Shown here: positions 47,914-60,766 of the stretch, in pieces
Layout of the letters: each line of letters begins with the position of its first letter
Position numbering within the stretch: position 1 is the stretch's first letter
Source of the DNA: Vitis vinifera
Lineage: Eukaryota; Streptophyta; Magnoliopsida; Vitales; Vitaceae
Assembly: GCF_030704535.1 (NCBI RefSeq)
Contig: NC_081811.1
Coordinates: 2,367,501-2,431,500 of the forward strand
DNA: 64,000 nucleotides
Direction: 5' to 3'
Notes under the pieces: model-generated
What the model was told of the DNA's origin: nothing
The model's database searches: none
Seen by the model: only the letters and a program-made list of their open reading frames with translations
Translations under genes and position numbers: made by a program

Positions 47914-49800
47914 GTCAGCTCAAACTCATTGAAGGTAACTTGCACTGCAGAAGCATTTACCTAACTATTGAGACTTCATATCACCCTCAGTTGCATTCTA
48001 ACCATGTCAATCCTGCAAAGAGCTAGTGTTTTGAGATTCTAATAAACGACCATTCTCTAAATAAATCCAATTCTCACATTTCATGTAAAAAAGCAAGGTG
48101 ATGCATGGAAGTGAACAAAATAAATAGTATAATAAACAAGATACTAAATAATATTAATCCTATTTTTAGGCATATAAATTAAAATCAAATCAAACCACTT
48201 CCAATACTCAATAAGCTATGAAAATCACAATTTCCTCAGGCGAACTGAACAGCATCTGCTCATTTATGATCAATTGATTCTGTAAGAAATGATTATTGGT
48301 AAAATCAGCTTGCGCTTGCTTAGTTCCGATCCCAATGCCCAACAAATCTTAACCTGGAAATACTTTCTGCTTTAACAAACAGAAGCTAAACTAAAATCTT
48401 AAATCTATGTGAAAACTACAATCACTAAATTTTTCTTTTTTATTTTGTTTCCCAGATAAGGAAGGTATCACAACCATCCATTCACCTGGTGAGAGAAAAA
48501 TCAGTGACAGTAGTAGCATTTCTCTTGTTAAAATCAACTTACGTCCACTAAACTAAATCATTACTAATCTCTAAAATCCGAGGAAAATAAATTTCATTCA
48601 TAAGAGACAATCATTTCAAATTCTCTGGATAAAGAATCATAATATAATGTGACTCCATTTGTCTTGGTGACGTAATACCGACACAGTGATGAGAGGATTG
48701 GAACATCCAACCGTTTTCATTGCTGCTCCAAGGTTATGGATTCAAACAAAAAAGCTTTTTAAGAAATCATTCGTTAAAATGGCCGAGAACCAATTCTCAA
48801 CCATTTTAATTCTTTCCAAGGCTCAAGGAAAAAGGAAAAAGAAAAACAGGCATTCCCTTTTCTTTCATTTTGTTTAATTATCTCTGGAACCCTTGAGCTA
48901 AACAGTGTAAAATTAATTTATTCCAAGGAGTTTTCATTATAAAGCTAGGACAAATCTATCGTGACTCTCCATTCAGAGTCGGGGGCAAAAAAATAGGTAT
49001 ATTATCTCTACACCTACTTTTTTTTCCCGGGAAAATATTCCCAGAAACTATTCCCCTTAAAATAAACTCCACTTTGTGCCAACCAGTGTGTAATACTCCA
49101 TTTATCTCCAAAAATATTTCATTGCAAAGCTTGTAGAAATTTATCATGGCTCTTCACTTAATTTCAAAAGAAAAAAAAAAACCCAAAAAAAAAAACAAAA
49201 CAAAAAGAACCTATTCAATCATAAAGAGATTTTTTTTTTTTTTGTGGGTTTGGGCAAAAAAAATCCAGCAAATATTTTTCCCGCAAAACAAACAGAGCCT
49301 GTGCAGAAAGAATGAAAAGAAAAAAACAAAAACTCGGAATTCAAAGCGGCAGATACCAACCGAAGATCACTAAATCACTAAATTAGAAATCTGAACCAGA
49401 CAGCAGATCGTTGAAAAATCTTAGTCACAAAAAAAAAAAAAAAAAAAAACAATCATCAAATAATGAAAGCACTGTAATTGCCTTTGTGCCTCCAGAAAAC
49501 ATGAAAAATACTTCAAAATGCAGACCAAATAACACTCCACAGTAACTTCAACTAGAAATTAACAAGAGATCTCGCAACAACCTAAATATAAAATTCAAAA
49601 TTAAATAAATAAATAAAGTGAAGAAATACCACCTGCGACGAAGATTTGAGACCCAATCATCGGTGAAGAAAGAATACAATATCTGATTTCAGTTTCGCCT
49701 CTGGTTTTTTGTTTTTGCTTTCTTCGTTTTTGTTTTCAGCTTCAGATTTGTGAGCAATCGATAACACAGTAATCTCTACCCCAAGCGGTTGTTCGTGGAT
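47914..49800 (-). other. LEC14B leader: 5' UTR exon and intron
   Basis: On the minus strand a donor CGCAG|GTGGTATT ends a leader exon at 49633, and an acceptor CTGCAG precedes 47944, 31 bases upstream of the ATG. The intron between is about 1.7 kb, AT-rich, with long A runs near 49180 and 49430. The leader exon begins somewhere near 49750-49800. The boundaries come from splice motifs only. Confidence 0.5.
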
Positions 49801-51277
49801 TGAGAGCGAGCGGTAAGCGTTTAGTAGTCGCGGGATCGGGTACTTGCGAGTGGGAAATTTTTGTACTCGCCTTTTTTATATTAACACGCGTCCATTTGAG
49901 ACGTTTGGTTTCAACCCTCTTTGACATTGGGAGCAGCAAACTTTCCTTACAACGTCATTTTATTTTTTATTTAATTGCTTTGATAAATTTTTTATTTAAT
50001 TATTTCGATAAAATTAGTTACACACGTGGCACTCGTAATTAATCCAATTGATTATATTTTTTATAAATGAATCATATTCTTAAATAACCTTTTATAAAAA
50101 TGGTATAAAATATTATTAAAAGTAATTATAAAATATAAATATAAATAAATTAATTTTGGTAAATAATAGATATATTTCTAATTATAATATTTTGAATATA
50201 AATGGGAGATATCGAGGAGTTTTTATCTTTTTAAATTATGATTTATTTGATTAAATAGATCACTAAAAACTCAAAATTCGAAATTTAATCATTTATTATT
50301 TTTTGTCTCATTTAAACAAAATAATCATCACTTATTTTTTTAAAAAGTAATTTTTTTAAAAAAAAATTATATATAAATACTTAAAATGGTAAAAGGTATT
50401 TATATTTAAAACATGTTATTTTCCCATTAAAAACATGGAATGGGTTAGATGTGCAAATTTGGGATTATTTTTATTTTTTTAATTAATTAATTAAATTATT
50501 ATTTTAGTGTATTTAAAGTATTTGATTTCGTTTTCTTCAAAAGAAAAAAGGTTATTGTCCGAGGAAAGATCAAGTGATTTATTATATTTTTTATTTTAAA
50601 ATTAAAAAAAAATGGTTGGCATGCTTTTATTATTCTATATATATTTAGACCTACTTTGTGTGGAAATCCTAATCCACTTTTTTTTAATTATATTTTTATT
50701 AATTTATGTGTGTAGAAAGATCAATGGATATGTATGAGACCAGACATACTAGAGGACAAGAAGTTTTTGTTTTGTTCAATGATGATTCTTAGGGGAATTG
50801 GGATAAGATGTAATAGAATAAAAATATTTATAAAAAAATTCATTTATTTAATTTAAAGAGTTAGTAAAAATTATATTTATAACATATTTTTAAATAATAA
50901 AAATTTAATTATATTTGTTATCTTTTATTAAATAATAAAAATATTTATTTTATGCAATCAAAATGTTGATAAAAGTTTACATAAAAGGAGTACATAACGA
51001 AATTTATAGAATTAGAAAAAACCACCCACAACCACAAAGTTTCTTAGATATTTTGTAGATGATAATCTATTAAATATAAAGAAGAGATACACATGGTTGC
51101 TGCTCTATGAAATTTAGATCTCATCTCGAATTTGGGGTCCACACAAAAAATAATGACATATATTAAAGAAACATTAATGGATTTGGAAATAATTTAGAAA
51201 TTATATTTAAAAAAAAAAAACAATTTAGAAAACTTAAGAATCTTATAAATATTTGGAAAGATTTCATATTTTACCAA
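49801..51277. other. LEC14B promoter and AT-rich spacer
   Basis: The first few hundred bases are the LEC14B promoter, including ACACGCGTCC and CACGTGGC-like (G-box type) sequence at about 50022-50029. Beyond that the sequence is strongly AT-rich with no recognisable gene. Confidence 0.5.
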
Positions 51278-51286
51278 AAAAAAATA

Positions 51287-52678
51287 GGGAGAATTGTGTT
51301 TTGGGCCCAGCTGGGCCCAAAAATTAACATTTGGTCCTCCAACCACCTATATTTAAGCCCAAGACCCAAACAAAGTATGAAAATTAAGATGAAGGATATT
51401 GTCTTTCATTAATTCCTAAAATACCCTTATCCCTTATATGCCTACAAGTGAGTGTGAATTTTAATTTTTTTTTGCGTTTTTTTTCCTTTTCTATTCCCTA
51501 TTAAATATTACTCATTTCTAACTTTTTTTTTTTCCTTTTTATTCCAATATATATTTCTATTTTATGTCAAATAAAAAGCAATAATATTTTTTTATTTTTC
51601 ATTTTTAAAGATATTGAAGCTTTTTGCTCTTATTAAAAGCAATGATAAAAATTTTGGGATTTTTCATTCAAATATTTTTTATCTTTTTGTATTTATCTTT
51701 TAGTTTAATTTTAATTTTTTATTTTAAATTTATATTACCCTTTCATCTATATTTTTCTCTTATTTTTAATTATTTTTTATATTTTCTACATTAACCATAT
51801 TTTAAAAAAATTTAAAATTAACTATCACTTCACTTTATTATATATATATAGCTTTTTAATTTTTAATGTTTTTATTTTAAAATTTTTAAAAAGATAAATT
51901 TGTTGAAAAAAAATAACTAAAATATGAAGTTCTAATATTATATTAATAATTTTTCTTATCCAGATAGATTAATGTAAAGTATTTTGACCCACAACAAGAA
52001 AATTGTCAATACAATTTTTTCTCAATCCATCCACTTTCTTTATTTTTCTTTTTCTTATTTTAATAAATTTTCAATTAATTCAAATCATTAAAAAAAAATC
52101 CTTAATAAACAAATTTGTAGCATTTCATATAACTTATTACTAAAAGTCATGTTCAAAAAGTTATTAAAATAAGAAAGGAAGAAGATTAAAAAAAAAAGTT
52201 GAACTTTTTATTTTATAATAGTAAAAAAAAAACTTTAAAATATTTTTTAGTATAAAAAAAATTAAAATAGTGAATATATTTATTTTAAATGGTATTTTAA
52301 TCATTAAATTATTTACTTCTAAAATGTAAACTATAAAAATAAATGTAAAAGATAATTTTTATTTATTTAAATTAATATTTTTTTAGAAAATATTTTCCAA
52401 AATAGTCTTTGAATCTTAATATAATTTTTGTTTATTTATAATTTAAAAATAAAAAATAATGTAACTTTTCAATTATTTATAAAAGAGTTTAAAAAAAATG
52501 AAAAATCCAAAAATGGTTAAATAAGAAAGAAGAGTGGCAAGTAATAGAATAAAGACAAAAATGAGTTAAGTGGGTATTTTTGTCAATTATTATTTTGTAT
52601 CCTTGGGCTTAAATATGGGTGGTTGGAGGACCAAATGATAATTTTTGAATCCAGTTGGGCCCAAAACACAATTCTCCC
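51287..52678. mobile_element. Non-autonomous Mutator-like element (MULE), 1.39 kb
   Basis: The 77-bp ends (51287-51363 and 52602-52678) are inverted repeats with six mismatches; both start GGGAGAATTGTGTTTTGGGC reading inward. The 9-bp AAAAAAATA flanks both sides (51278-51286 and 52679-52687). Long inverted repeats with a 9-bp duplication are typical of Mutator-like elements. The A-rich duplication is low in complexity, but all nine bases agree. The interior is very AT-rich with no transposase frame. Confidence 0.85.
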
Positions 52679-52891
52679 AAAAAAATAATTTATAAAACTT
52701 AAGAATATTATATAAAGTTAAATAAATAAATAAATAAATATTTTTCTGTATTTATGTTTATGAAAATGGTAAAAGGAAAAGAAGATAAAGATAATTTGCA
52801 ACATAAAGTCTAAAATAATATAAAAAAAAATAGTAAGATAATTAGAAAAAACAATAGGAAATAATTAAAATATATTTTTTTAAAACACTAT

Positions 52892-53700
52892 TGTGGACCT
52901 TGCATTTTTTCACGATGGGTTCCATTCGATGGTGAGATTTTTATTTTTATTTTTTGTGAAAATTTTATTTTTATTTAAAAAAGAAAAAAACTTAAAGTCG
53001 CCACTTATTTTTATTTTATTTTTTAAAGGGAAAACAAAAAAAGAAAGAAAAACTTTAAGTGCAACTCCTAAAAAGAAAAGACAGTTTGTGAAAACCGAGT
53101 GTGCATAGGGTCAAATTACTTATTGGAAAAGTACACTGACAAGCCGTAATACCCCTCTGAACCCCAAAAACGGGTCTCTACTAAATAAGGCTAAGGCGGA
53201 CATTACAATTAATAAGGAAACCAATGGATATTGATAAATAATCATGCAAAAGAAGTTCGTCATGCATGGAAAATAAATAAACAAAGTGGGAGTGAGAGCG
53301 TACCTTAGTAATAATAATGTATCATCATAGAAACAAAGTTAACTCAAATATAAAATAATTACATACATATCATAAAGTAAGGCAAAGATCAAGCAATATT
53401 CACTATGCATAGCAATTAATAATTCGAGGAGAAAACTCATATGTATGCCCCACCAAAGCCTAATTGATTTTACATGAACCAATCCCATAAATTCCATTAT
53501 TTTGAAATTATGAAAATTGCATTCATGCTTATTAAAAAATTTAAAAAAAAAAAATTATGAAAGTGCATGTAAAAGAGAAAATGACAGTAAATGTTTATTA
53601 AAAATGGATTTTTGGTGACCTAAAATTATGAGGAAGGAAGAAAAATTGTGGACTTGAAAATCATTTGAAAGTCAAAGTTTGAAAGCAAAAGGATGAAAGA
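52892..53700. mobile_element. Truncated copy of the 7494-9693 LTR family
   Basis: It begins TGTGGACCTTGCATTTTTTC and follows the solo LTR in order: the GTCGCCACTTATTTTTATTT phrase, then CCCCTCTGA..GGGTCTCTACTA, then CATAAATTCCATTATTTTGA. Similarity fades near 53680-53700, where a different LTR-like sequence begins. Only the first part of the LTR remains. Confidence 0.7.
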
Positions 53701-53739
53701 ATTAAGAGGATGAAGGCTCGTCGTCTTTCGGATTGCATG

Positions 53740-54640
53740 TCGAAGATGGTCGTGTATGGACGCAGAAGTGGGCCAAAGGGTGTCATGCACTGAGGATGGT
53801 TGTTCCTTGGTAACACTGTAATGATCACTTCCAGTTATTCCAGTTGGACCCGAATAAGGTGCATGATCAGTGTACTCAAGACTGCATTGTAGGGACCCCT
53901 CCCTCTGGGAAACACGTGGCACGCATCTCACAGTGACACGTGACACGTGTTATCAGCCGGACCATCATCATCCGGATTCCCCCTAAGGATACGCATGATG
54001 CAGTTCTCCTATCCGGACCGCCTCAAGGAAAGGCAAATGACGTTTCAGCTTCTCCTATCCAAGGAAGAGCAAACGTCGCTGGCAGAGCACAGACATCCGG
54101 ACAACCTTCATAATGCATCCGCTCCAAAATACATCCGGGTAATCAGCATGTGTCATCCGGATATAATCGTCCGGATCATCAATTAAAGTAAAGCGAGTCT
54201 TACACGCTATCACAACAAACGGCCATGACCCACATCCTGCCACCTTCAGAGTGAGAAGACAAGATGAAATGACAGCAAGTCACCTCCCACGATCTCTGAC
54301 AGCCGCATCACCTACCATGGTTTTTGACAGCCGCTCGTAGGGTGATGATGCTCCTACTAACGTCTATTGTCATCATAACAACATAAAATATCTCCTCACC
54401 ATTAATGAGAGGAATAGTACCCCTGAAGCTGTATATATATGCCTTCACACGAAGAAGGAAGGAATCCCCCTGGTAACCTCCTAATACCTGGTAAAAGGCC
54501 AACTGATTTATATCTCTCTCTCTGACCATGGCTAACAAAACCATCGGAGGGTGCATCCGGACACCCTGTCCGGATGCCTTCTTGCAGGTATAACGACTGG
54601 ATCAAGAACCTTTATGAGTTGAAATCATGTGTCCATCCAT
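53740..54640 (+). mobile_element. LTR-like fragment rich in ATCCGGA motifs
   Basis: The word ATCCGGA or CCGGAT recurs many times between 53950 and 54580. A TATA box (TGTATATATATGCC near 54430) lies near the right end, followed by CTCCTAATACCTGG and GGACACCCTGTCCGGATGCC. This layout fits the U3, R and U5 parts of an LTR in plus orientation, probably Gypsy type. I could not find both termini or a target duplication. Confidence 0.5.
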
Positions 54641-55553
54641 CTGGCAACTACGTGGATCATCAAAGACGCGAGGTATCAACATGCATGGCTTGAATACTTT
54701 GGGCATTGACTCTGAATCACCTATTATTCCCAAGTTCACCACCATGGTGTGTCTCAAAATTCGAAGTGTGGAAAATATTAAAATATGTCCCTCTTTTGGT
54801 CATTTCCACGACTATGTTGCTTCCATTCCAAAGGCTTCTTTGACCTCCTCTTACCTTTTTGAACCCCCACACATAATGAATAGAGTCTTCCATTAATAGA
54901 ATTGTCCATGGAGACGATAATGAGCAGTTTATCAACATCAGACTTCATTTCAAGTGGTCTATTATGTAGATTGGTTGGTCCTTCCGTGAGCAGACAATGG
55001 CCACCAAAAGCTCCTCGACCACACCATTTATTACCAACATTAATTTATTTTCCTAGGATTTATTCTATGGTTGTTCTGTTTAGAATCCTCCAGGTTCCAT
55101 ATCTAAGAAGGAGAACAACAATTCCTTCAAATGAACGCACCCCATCAAGCTTCACTGTGGCAACGAGGACACAACCGGTGTCGGGTACCAGAATGAGATT
55201 CTGCTCAGTCAACAAGTGGATGATTTCCATGACATGCTTAGCTGGATTCACAATACCAAAAGGCTTAACTTCGTTGAGATGTCTTCCACAGTCCATGGCA
55301 TCTCTTCCTGAGTGTAAGTCACACTGACAGTTCATTTCTTACCATGTCTAATGCTGAATATGCCGAAAGTCTTAGGAAAGAGCTACTCCCAGGAAGTTCG
55401 TCATATTCGGGAGTTTGCCATCCTTGTCTTTCTCTATCGAATGAACATAATTTGCTAAAAGGGTCATCGGAATCAGTAGAGTACATAAAAAACATTCCAA
55501 CACAAGTTTTGAGTGACAACAAGAAGCTTTAGCTATCTGGTGCAGGCCCATTG
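54641..55553. other. Unidentified region left of the copia insertion
   Basis: Both strands hold moderately long frames, for example minus 55060-55335 and 55319-55522 and plus 54902-55327. Base composition is more coding-like than the spacers. The minus frames read like pieces of an old gene, but I do not recognise them. This region and 60227-61060 were one continuous stretch before the retrotransposon inserted. Confidence 0.4.
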
Positions 55554-55794
55554 TGTTTGATGAAATGGAATAACATAAATGATTAGAATGGGAGAGAAAG
55601 AGAAAATGGACAGACCGATGCTTGTTGTTCTTTTCTTTTTTTTTTAGAAGTAGAGAATTACATTACACTTTTGTAGTTTATAAATGCATAATTGTTGATG
55701 CCTATAACTAACTTAATTAAGGGATTGGTTTTAACAGAAGTGATCAGTTGTAACTAACTGAAATTGGAAACTAACTCAACTGATTTCACTAACA
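55554..55794 (-). repeat. 3' LTR of the copia element
   Basis: 241 bp, TG...CA. It matches 60035-60226 except for substitutions and indels, including extra sequence near ATTAAGGGATTGGTTTTAAC that is absent from the other LTR. Confidence 0.92.
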
Positions 55795-55807
55795 GCCCCC
55801 CTCAAAC
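55795..55807 (-). other. Polypurine tract of the copia element
   Basis: On the minus strand the sequence TTTGAGGGGGGC abuts the 3' LTR. This is the expected place and purine composition for plus-strand priming. Confidence 0.85.
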
Positions 55808-56620
55808 TCAGGATGGACTTTGGTTGACATTGAGTTTGGCACGTATGGTGAGGAATCTAGAGCTGAGAATTGTCTTAGTGAAGACATCTACTAGCTGATC
55901 AGAGGAAGGAACATGATGGATGTGGATTTGTTTCTGAATAACTTTTTCTCGAACAAAATAAAGATTAATTTTGATATGCTTAGTCCGAGCATGAAGAACG
56001 GGATTAGCCGAGAGGTACACTGTGTTGAGGTTGTCACACTGGATGACCGGAGTTGTGGAGGAAAATATGTTTAATTCTTTGAGGAAAAACTGCAGCCAAG
56101 AAATTTCAGCAACTAAGGTAGCTACACTCTGATATTCTGCCTCGGTGAAAGATTTAGAGACTGTATGTTGCTTTCGGGGGTGTTAGGAAACCAAGTTTGG
56201 ACCAAGAAAGAGGTAATATCCTGATGTGGAGTGGCGATCATCAACATCCGATACCCCATCAGCATCATAGAACCCTGTTAAGTTGAGGTAGGAGTTGGAA
56301 CAACGCTGAAGATGGAGTCCATGGTGAAGAGTACCAACTAGGTAACGTAGAATTCTCTTGATAACCTTCCAATGAGCAGTAAGAGGGGCTTGCATGAATT
56401 GGCAAACTTGATTGACACTATAGGTGATATCTGGACTAGTGATGGTGGCATATTGGAGGGCACCAACAGTGCTTTTATAGAGTTGAGTGTTGCTGAATGA
56501 AGCACTTCCAAAGTTGGATAAGGACTGGTTAGATACCATAGGTGTGGGAACTGGCTTGACATGAAGCATGTTGGTTTTTTGAAGTAAATTGGAGATATAC
56601 TTAGCTTGTGACAAGTGCAT
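55808..56620 (-). pseudogene. copia RNase H region, broken
   Basis: Minus frames carry the RNase H-side hallmarks YKSTVGALQYATITSPDI and HSTSGYYLFLG, then in another frame the C-terminal phrase SSDQLVDVFTKTI. At least one frame change separates the two, so no intact domain remains. Confidence 0.85.
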
Positions 56621-56716
56621 TCCAGTAGATGTATGCTTGACTTGGATACCCAGAAAGTAATCAATATCTCCAAGATCTTTAAAAGCAAATTAGTTGTTGA
56701 GTTGAGTGATCACATG

Positions 56717-57223
56717 TTAAACAAACCGATCATTGTTGTCTGTGATAAGAATATCATCCACATATACTAGAATGTAAGTGGAGTAAGTAGGTGTGATCTT
56801 GATAAATAGGGATTGATCGGATTTAGTTGATGAGAAACCAAGAGTGTCAAGTGCTTGATGTAGCTTTTCGAACCAAGCTCTAGGGACTTGTTTAAGGCCG
56901 TAGAGAGATTTATTTAGCTTGCAAACATAGTTCGGGTTGAGAGGGTCAATAAAGCCTTCAGGTTGATGCATGAATATTTATTCATGAAGGTCGCCATTGA
57001 GAAAGGCGTTATTGACATCTAGTTGTCGAACTTTCCATTGTAGATTTAAGGCAATAGTGAGAACAATGTGAATGGTAGTCGGTTTGACAACCGGACTAAA
57101 GGTTTCATTAAAGTCAAATCCAACAATTTGATGAAAGCCCTTAGCAACTAAAAAGGCTTTGTATTTGTTTATAGTTCCATCGAGATTCTCCTTGACTTTG
57201 AATACCCATTTACAGCTGATCAA
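56717..57223 (-). pseudogene. copia reverse transcriptase region, broken
   Basis: The upstream piece (56978-57223) begins with CKWVFKVK and includes [15 protein letters not shown]. The downstream piece (56717-56971) begins MHQPEGF and includes NKSLYGLKQVPRAW and the catalytic YVDDILI. An in-frame stop lies between the pieces. The active-site motif is still readable. Confidence 0.9.
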
Positions 57224-57774
57224 TTTGCGATCAGTGGGAGGAGGAACAAGGTTCCAAGTATCGTTTCAGAGAAGAGCGAGATATTCATCAGTCATGGCCT
57301 GTTTCCAATGGCTAAGTTGGAGGGCTTCAGGGATTGAAGTGGAAATGGTAGAAATGAGATAGACCTTTGGTTTAAATATGTCATTCTTGGATCGAGTGAT
57401 CATAGGATGGTGGAGGAAGTGATGCTACGTTTTGGTTAGAGGTGGTAGGAGGTATTGGTGGGTTGGTTGGAGAAGAGGTTGAAGAAGGAAAAATCATTAG
57501 TGGGAAAGAGGTTTGATAGGGAAGGGAAGTGGATGAAGAGTTGAAAGAAGTTGCTTGTTTTTAGGACTACAATTGGGTAAATAGGAAGACATGTTCATAA
57601 AAAAATAATATCACAGGAAATCAGTATGTTATCATTAGGGCTGAGACATTTATAACCCTTGTGGTTGAGGCTATATCCAAGGAATGTGCAATGAATGGAC
57701 CTGAATTGCAGCTTGTGGTGGTTGGAGGGTCGAAGGTTGGGGTAACACATGTAGCCAAAGACTTTGAGCTGAGA

Positions 57775-58434
57775 CTAGGATGGGTTTTTGTGGAAGAGAA
57801 CTTCCAAGGGAGATTTGTTTTTCAGGACTAGAGTAAGCAAGCGATTAATGAGATAAACATTGGTGTGAAATGCTTCATCCCGATATTTAAAGGGAAGAGA
57901 GGCTTGAGCAAGAAGGGCAAGGCCATGTTCGACAATCTGTCGGTGTTTTTGTTCAGCAAGTCCATTTTGTTCAAGAGTATTAAGACATGAAATACGGTGG
58001 ATAATGCCATTGGAGGTAAGATACTGAGTAAATGAACGATATTCGCCACCCCAATCAGATTGCATGACTTTGATCTTGTGGCCTATTTGAAGTTCAACTT
58101 GAGACTTGAAGTGAAGAAAGACTTGAAATGCTTCAGACTTATGTTTAATCATGTAAATCCAAGTGAATCGGGAGTAAGCATCAATAAAGTGAATATAGTA
58201 TCGATGTCCATGTGAGAAGGGTGTTGAGGTTGGCTCCCATAGGTCAGTATGTATAAGTTCTAAGGGTTTGGTGTAGGAGGATGTTGAATGCAAGAATGAG
58301 GACTTATAGATTTTTCCCATGCAACAAGCAAAACAGATAAGAGAGGGAATTTTATTAAGATGAAGGAGATCACATTTATTGAGTATAAGAGAAACAATAT
58401 GTGAGGAAGGGTGACCAAGTCTATTATGCCACAA
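57775..58434 (-). pseudogene. copia integrase region, 219-codon open piece
   Basis: The HHCC zinc-binding part is visible as WHNRLGHPS and CFACCMGK. The catalytic acidic residues appear in HTDLW, QSDWGGEY and EQNGLAEQKHR. This is the best-preserved part of the element, but it is cut off from the rest of the polyprotein by stops. Confidence 0.9.
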
Positions 58435-58726
58435 TGCAAAGGGAGATGTAGATGAAACAGGTACTGTTGGTTTCTTAGACGACAGAGTTGCAGAAGCAAA
58501 GCATGAGGAGTTGAAAGTTTTTGTGCTGTGAAGGTAGAGAGTTGGATGTTGAGGTGGGAGTTTCAGTTATGTGTTATCGAACACATATAATCATTTCTTA
58601 AGCTAGTCGTGCATGAGGACTATCTAGGTGAAAAAATCCTTGACAAAACAGGAGGTGGGATGAAATTCAAAAAATACATGATTATTAGCAGCAAACTTAG
58701 AAACACTAAGAAGATTTTTTTGTAAT

Positions 58727-59999
58727 TTATGGGACATGGAGAAGTTGTTTTAAGGCAAGTGTATTGGATGGAATGAATGATGATGAAAACGAGGTGTGAC
58801 CAATGTGATGAATAGAGAGACCCTTACCATTTCCCACAAAGACCTCGCCTAATGAAGGAAACTGTGATTTGGTTAGGAGATTGTTGAGGTTTGGTGTAAA
58901 ATGATGAGTGGCTTCAGAGTTTGTGTACCAGTTGTTGTCTTGGATCATTTCTAGTGTTGTTAGTTTTATTGATGGAGATGAGGTTCCTGGGAAAAAAATT
59001 TCAGATAGTTGTTGATGAAGATGAGCCATGTTTTCCTGTGAACGATTTCCTTGAAGTTGTGAGAGCCCTATAAAAAGTTGATCAAATTGGTAGTAGCACT
59101 GCATGACGACATGACCAATTCTTCCACAAAGTTGACATTGAGGTTTGTTGTTGCCTTTCCAGGAGCCTCGACCATGGAGTCATCTTCCTCGTTGACTCAA
59201 GCTCCCACGAAAGTGTTGCATTCCATTTCCAGAATGTGTAGGTGGATGGAAATTTGAGTTTCTAGTACTAGCTTTGTAGTAGAAATGTGGAGAACCATTT
59301 TGAGTAAAGTGTGGAGAGCTATTAGTTGTGATGAGATGGGCTAAGCTAGGAGTGGAAAGATTTTCAATCTTGATATTTTTCTCAATACGGCTTTCTTGAG
59401 CAAGAAGAAGGGCTTCAATTTCCTCAATCAAGTTTGGAATTGATAGAGATGATGAATGTTTCATAATATTGAGGGAGACCTTCAAAAATTGCATCTATGT
59501 GATCTTTGACAGAAATCTTGTGGTCAACCAAGGCAAAAAGATCAACTACATTTATGATTTTAAGGAGGTAATCAATTATAGATAAGTCTCCCCTCTTGGT
59601 GTTGTGCAATTGAGTCTTGAATTGAGTTACTTTGGCCCTCACTTGGGTAGCATAGTAGTTCAAGGGTTTTCCATACCTAGGCTGAAGTGTCACAATTTAC
59701 CATACGAATGAGGAGCATTAGATATGGATGCAAGAAGCCAATACATATTGAGCTGATCTTGTTGTTCCCAATCCTGGAACTTGGGATTTTCATGATTTTG
59801 GGTTTCATTGTCCGAGGAGATCGAGAAACTTGGAGAGTAGAACTGGAGATTCAGAAAGGAAGTGTTGCAGCTTATGGCCTCTTAATGTGGTGAGTATCTG
59901 TTTTCGCCAAACCAGAAAGTTATGATTGTCCAGTTTGGATGAGATTGGGTGGGGGAAGGAAACTAGGAGAAAACTGGTGGTTCTTGAGGTTTCTTCCAT
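58727..59999 (-). pseudogene. copia gag and protease region, broken
   Basis: The gag start ATG is at 59999, 24 bases after the primer binding site. Pieces in different frames carry the gag phrase KISVKDHIDAIFEGLPQYY and an intact CCHC zinc knuckle, CQLCGRIGHVVMQC. The protease region reads WYTNSEAT where the family has WYxDSGAT, so the catalytic aspartate and glycine have changed. Confidence 0.85.
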
Positions 60000-60022
60000 G
60001 GCGGATAACTAAGCTAAAACCT

Positions 60023-60034
60023 GCTCTGATACCA
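60023..60034 (-). other. Primer binding site, initiator Met tRNA
   Basis: On the minus strand TGGTATCAGAGC directly follows the 5' LTR. It is complementary to the 3' end of plant initiator methionine tRNA, the usual copia primer. Confidence 0.92.
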
Positions 60035-60226
60035 TGTTTGATGAAATGAAATAACAGAAATTATTAGAATGGGAGAGAAAGAGAAAATGGACAGACTAAT
60101 GCTTCTTGTTCTTTTTTTCCTTTTTTTAGAAGTAGAAAATTACATTACACTTCTGTAGCTTATATATGTGTAGTTGTTGATGCCTCTAACTGAAATATGA
60201 AACTAACTCAACTGACTTCACTAACA
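60035..60226 (-). repeat. 5' LTR of the copia element
   Basis: 192 bp with TG...CA ends. It matches the 3' LTR over its length apart from point changes and a missing internal block of about 45 bases. Confidence 0.92.
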
Positions 60227-60766
60227 CATCGAGATGCTCCTTTCTTTTGTGGCCATGAGGATGAGGGGTTTTGAGAACCACGCGCCAATTCTTCTTTGGA
60301 CCGTTTACTTAGAATAGATTGTGGCAATCTGGGTGAAGCTGCTCCCTCGTGTAATCATAGGTCCAGAAATAGATTCCATGAGAGGGGGTATCTCTGAGTA
60401 TTAACTGACGTTGAATCACCATGACACCACAAGTCTACCTAGGGAAACTGTCATGCTGGAAATGTCCGAGGCCAATCTCCGAACAAAGGTACCCCAATTC
60501 TTCTAGCTACCTAGTTGCTTTGCTAATCAAGGACTTGCTTTAAGATTAATGATGCATGTCAGACTGGATAAAGCTTCGGCTTGTTAAAAAATTGAAAGAA
60601 CAAATAGCACCTGGCAAAAGACTTGTCCTTTCTTTGTGTTGAAGAATGACTGGTTCCCGATCTACAAAATTCCCAGAACCCGTGCTCGGTGATGCTGTCA
60701 GCTTGGGAGGAGCCTTCTATGACTCCTTAAGTTCACATTCTTGTGTCTGGTAGCATCATGTTGCGG

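Larger units (their letters stand above)
55554..60226 (-). mobile_element. Decayed Ty1/copia retrotransposon with both LTRs
   Basis: The element has an LTR at each end, both starting TGTTTGATGAAATG and ending CACTAACA. It carries a primer binding site for initiator Met tRNA and a polypurine tract. Domain order on the minus strand is gag, protease, integrase, reverse transcriptase, RNase H, which defines copia. The left flank CATTG (55549-55553) and right flank CATCG (60227-60231) are a 5-bp target duplication with one mismatch. The coding part is broken by stops and frameshifts, and the LTRs differ in length (241 against 192 bp), so the insertion is old and inactive. Confidence 0.93.
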
